A stretch of 30,358 bases of DNA from CAZYMF01 sp964648215. GTDB lineage: Bacteria > Desulfobacterota > Binatia > HRBIN30 > JACQVA1. Positions within the stretch are counted from its first letter, which is position 1. Every line of letters starts with the position of its first letter. Location of the stretch: NCBI GenBank assembly GCA_964648215.1, contig CAZYMF010000039.1, positions 1 through 30,358 of the forward strand. The letters are read 5' to 3'. Both the position numbers and the translations under genes were made by a program. Below, piece after piece: positions 29,731 through 30,358 of the stretch. Below the pieces are notes generated by a model, which ran no database searches, was not told where the DNA came from, and saw only the letters and a list, made by a program, of their open reading frames with translations.

Positions 29731-30358
29731 ATGGCGTACAGGTCCCTGCGCGTCCTGCTTGTCTCCGCCAACACGGAGATGATTCCGGATCCCGTCTTTC
29801 CGCTCGGCGCCGCCTACATGGCGGCGGTGGCGGAGCGGGAGGGACACTGCGTCGACACCCTGGATCTGTGCTTTCTCGGCGCGTTGCGACCGGCGCTCGA
29901 CGACAAGATCCGCGATTTCCGGCCCGACGTGGTCGGCATCTCGCTGCGCAACCTCGACTCCTCGGCGTTTCCCCAGAACACCTCGTACATCGACGATTAC
30001 ACGCGCCTGGTCGACGCCGTGCGCGAGCTGACCGGCGCGCCGATCGTCCTCGGCGGCGCCGGCTTCACGGTGATGCCGACCACCATTCTGGCCCATCTGC
30101 GCGCCGACGTCGGCGTGGTCGGCGAAGGCGAGATGGCGTTCCCCTGGGTGCTCGATCGGCTCGCCGAAGGGGCCCCCTTCGCCCCTACGCCCGAGTACCG
30201 TTGCGAGCAGGTCGGAGACGGCGTCTGCGTCACCCCGGTCACGCGCATCAAGAAGCTCGACGTCGCCGGCCTGCCCTTGCGCCAGCGCTTCGACATCGAC
30301 ACCTACTACCAGCGCGGCGGCGCTCTCAACATCCAGACCAAGCGCGGCTGCTACTTCG
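29731..30358 (+). CDS. B12-binding-domain radical SAM protein, N-terminal part (runs off the window)
   Basis: 209 residues are visible. The N-terminal cobalamin-binding Rossmann domain has LRVLLVSANTEMIP, PLGAAYMAAVAEREGH, DVVGISLRNLDSS, PIVLGGAGFTVMP and VGVVGEGE. The usual DxHxxG is DLCFLG (45-50), with Cys47 in place of His, so cobalamin is probably bound without His ligation, as in many class B enzymes. The visible end TKRGCYF holds the first Cys of the radical SAM cluster (C207); the other two lie beyond the window. Such enzymes methylate unreactive carbons or do related radical chemistry. It starts 3 bases after the KS-like gene, so the two are one operon. Confidence 0.9.
   Translation, partial: MAYRSLRVLLVSANTEMIPDPVFPLGAAYMAAVAEREGHCVDTLDLCFLGALRPALDDKIRDFRPDVVGISLRNLDSSAFPQNTSYIDDYTRLVDAVRELTGAPIVLGGAGFTVMPTTILAHLRADVGVVGEGEMAFPWVLDRLAEGAPFAPTPEYRCEQVGDGVCVTPVTRIKKLDVAGLPLRQRFDIDTYYQRGGALNIQTKRGCYF

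Noticed and set aside
28192..30096. Long minus-strand frame opposite the ketosynthases
   Set aside because: It is the antisense of two conserved KS genes and has no recognisable protein features.
1..30358. CRISPR arrays, insertion sequences, prophage or integrase genes
   Set aside because: None was seen: no regular repeat-spacer pattern, no transposase or integrase motifs, and no target-site duplications. The only tandem repeat is the short octamer array at 19171-19209.

Overview
This window is a high-GC bacterial chromosome segment. Three runs of exactly 100 N (17407-17506, 25370-25469, 27698-27797) show that it is a scaffolded draft, probably a metagenome-assembled genome. The left half carries the near-origin housekeeping order rpmH-rnpA-yidD-yidC-jag-mnmE-mnmG-rsmG-parA-parB-bactofilin-atpF'-atpF-atpH-atpA, all on the minus strand. 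From memory, this order, with parAB and a bactofilin leading into an F1 operon that has two b-type subunits, is typical of Desulfobacterota / former Deltaproteobacteria and related lineages such as Binatota or Myxococcota. The exact phylum cannot be fixed from sequence reading alone. No dnaA gene and no DnaA-box cluster is visible.

Layout. (a) 1-2079: start of the F1 ATP synthase operon. (b) 2215-4446: bactofilin, ParB and ParA. Two near-perfect parS sites lie at 4518-4533 and 7087-7102. (c) 4536-8478: rsmG, mnmG and mnmE (rRNA and tRNA modification). (d) 8519-11755: jag, yidC, yidD, rnpA and rpmH (membrane insertion, RNase P, L34), with a good promoter just upstream. (e) 11927-13186: a small two-finger zinc protein and gpsA. 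(f) 13285-15835: an ATP-grasp ligase coupled to a divergent fold-III PLP decarboxylase. (g) 15948-17396: glyA behind a promoter and what reads as a ZTP (pfl) riboswitch. (h) 17512-19124: an acyl-CoA synthetase with its own promoter. (i) 19225-19829: the bolA-grxD iron-sulfur pair. (j) 19909-22734: three lipoproteins (PKD, Pro/Lys-rich, AMIN) and an exported HEAT-repeat protein. (k) 22747-22829: tRNA-Leu(CAA). (l) 23080-25369: an RND/MMPL transporter cut by a gap. (m) 25470-26977: a TPR-like lipoprotein cut by the same gap and a PhnD-like binding protein. (n) 27147-30358: a complete ketosynthase (split only by a false gap), a ketosynthase homologue lacking the catalytic Cys, and the start of a B12-binding radical SAM enzyme. 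The last group looks like the left end of a lipid or polyketide-type biosynthetic cluster.

The most interesting items are the riboswitch upstream of glyA, the KS / pseudo-KS / B12-radical-SAM run at the right edge, the ligase-decarboxylase module, the bactofilin promoter folded into a terminator-like stem at the parB stop, and the rnpA frame that stays open through the whole of rpmH. All functional calls come from reading motifs by eye; no database search was run.
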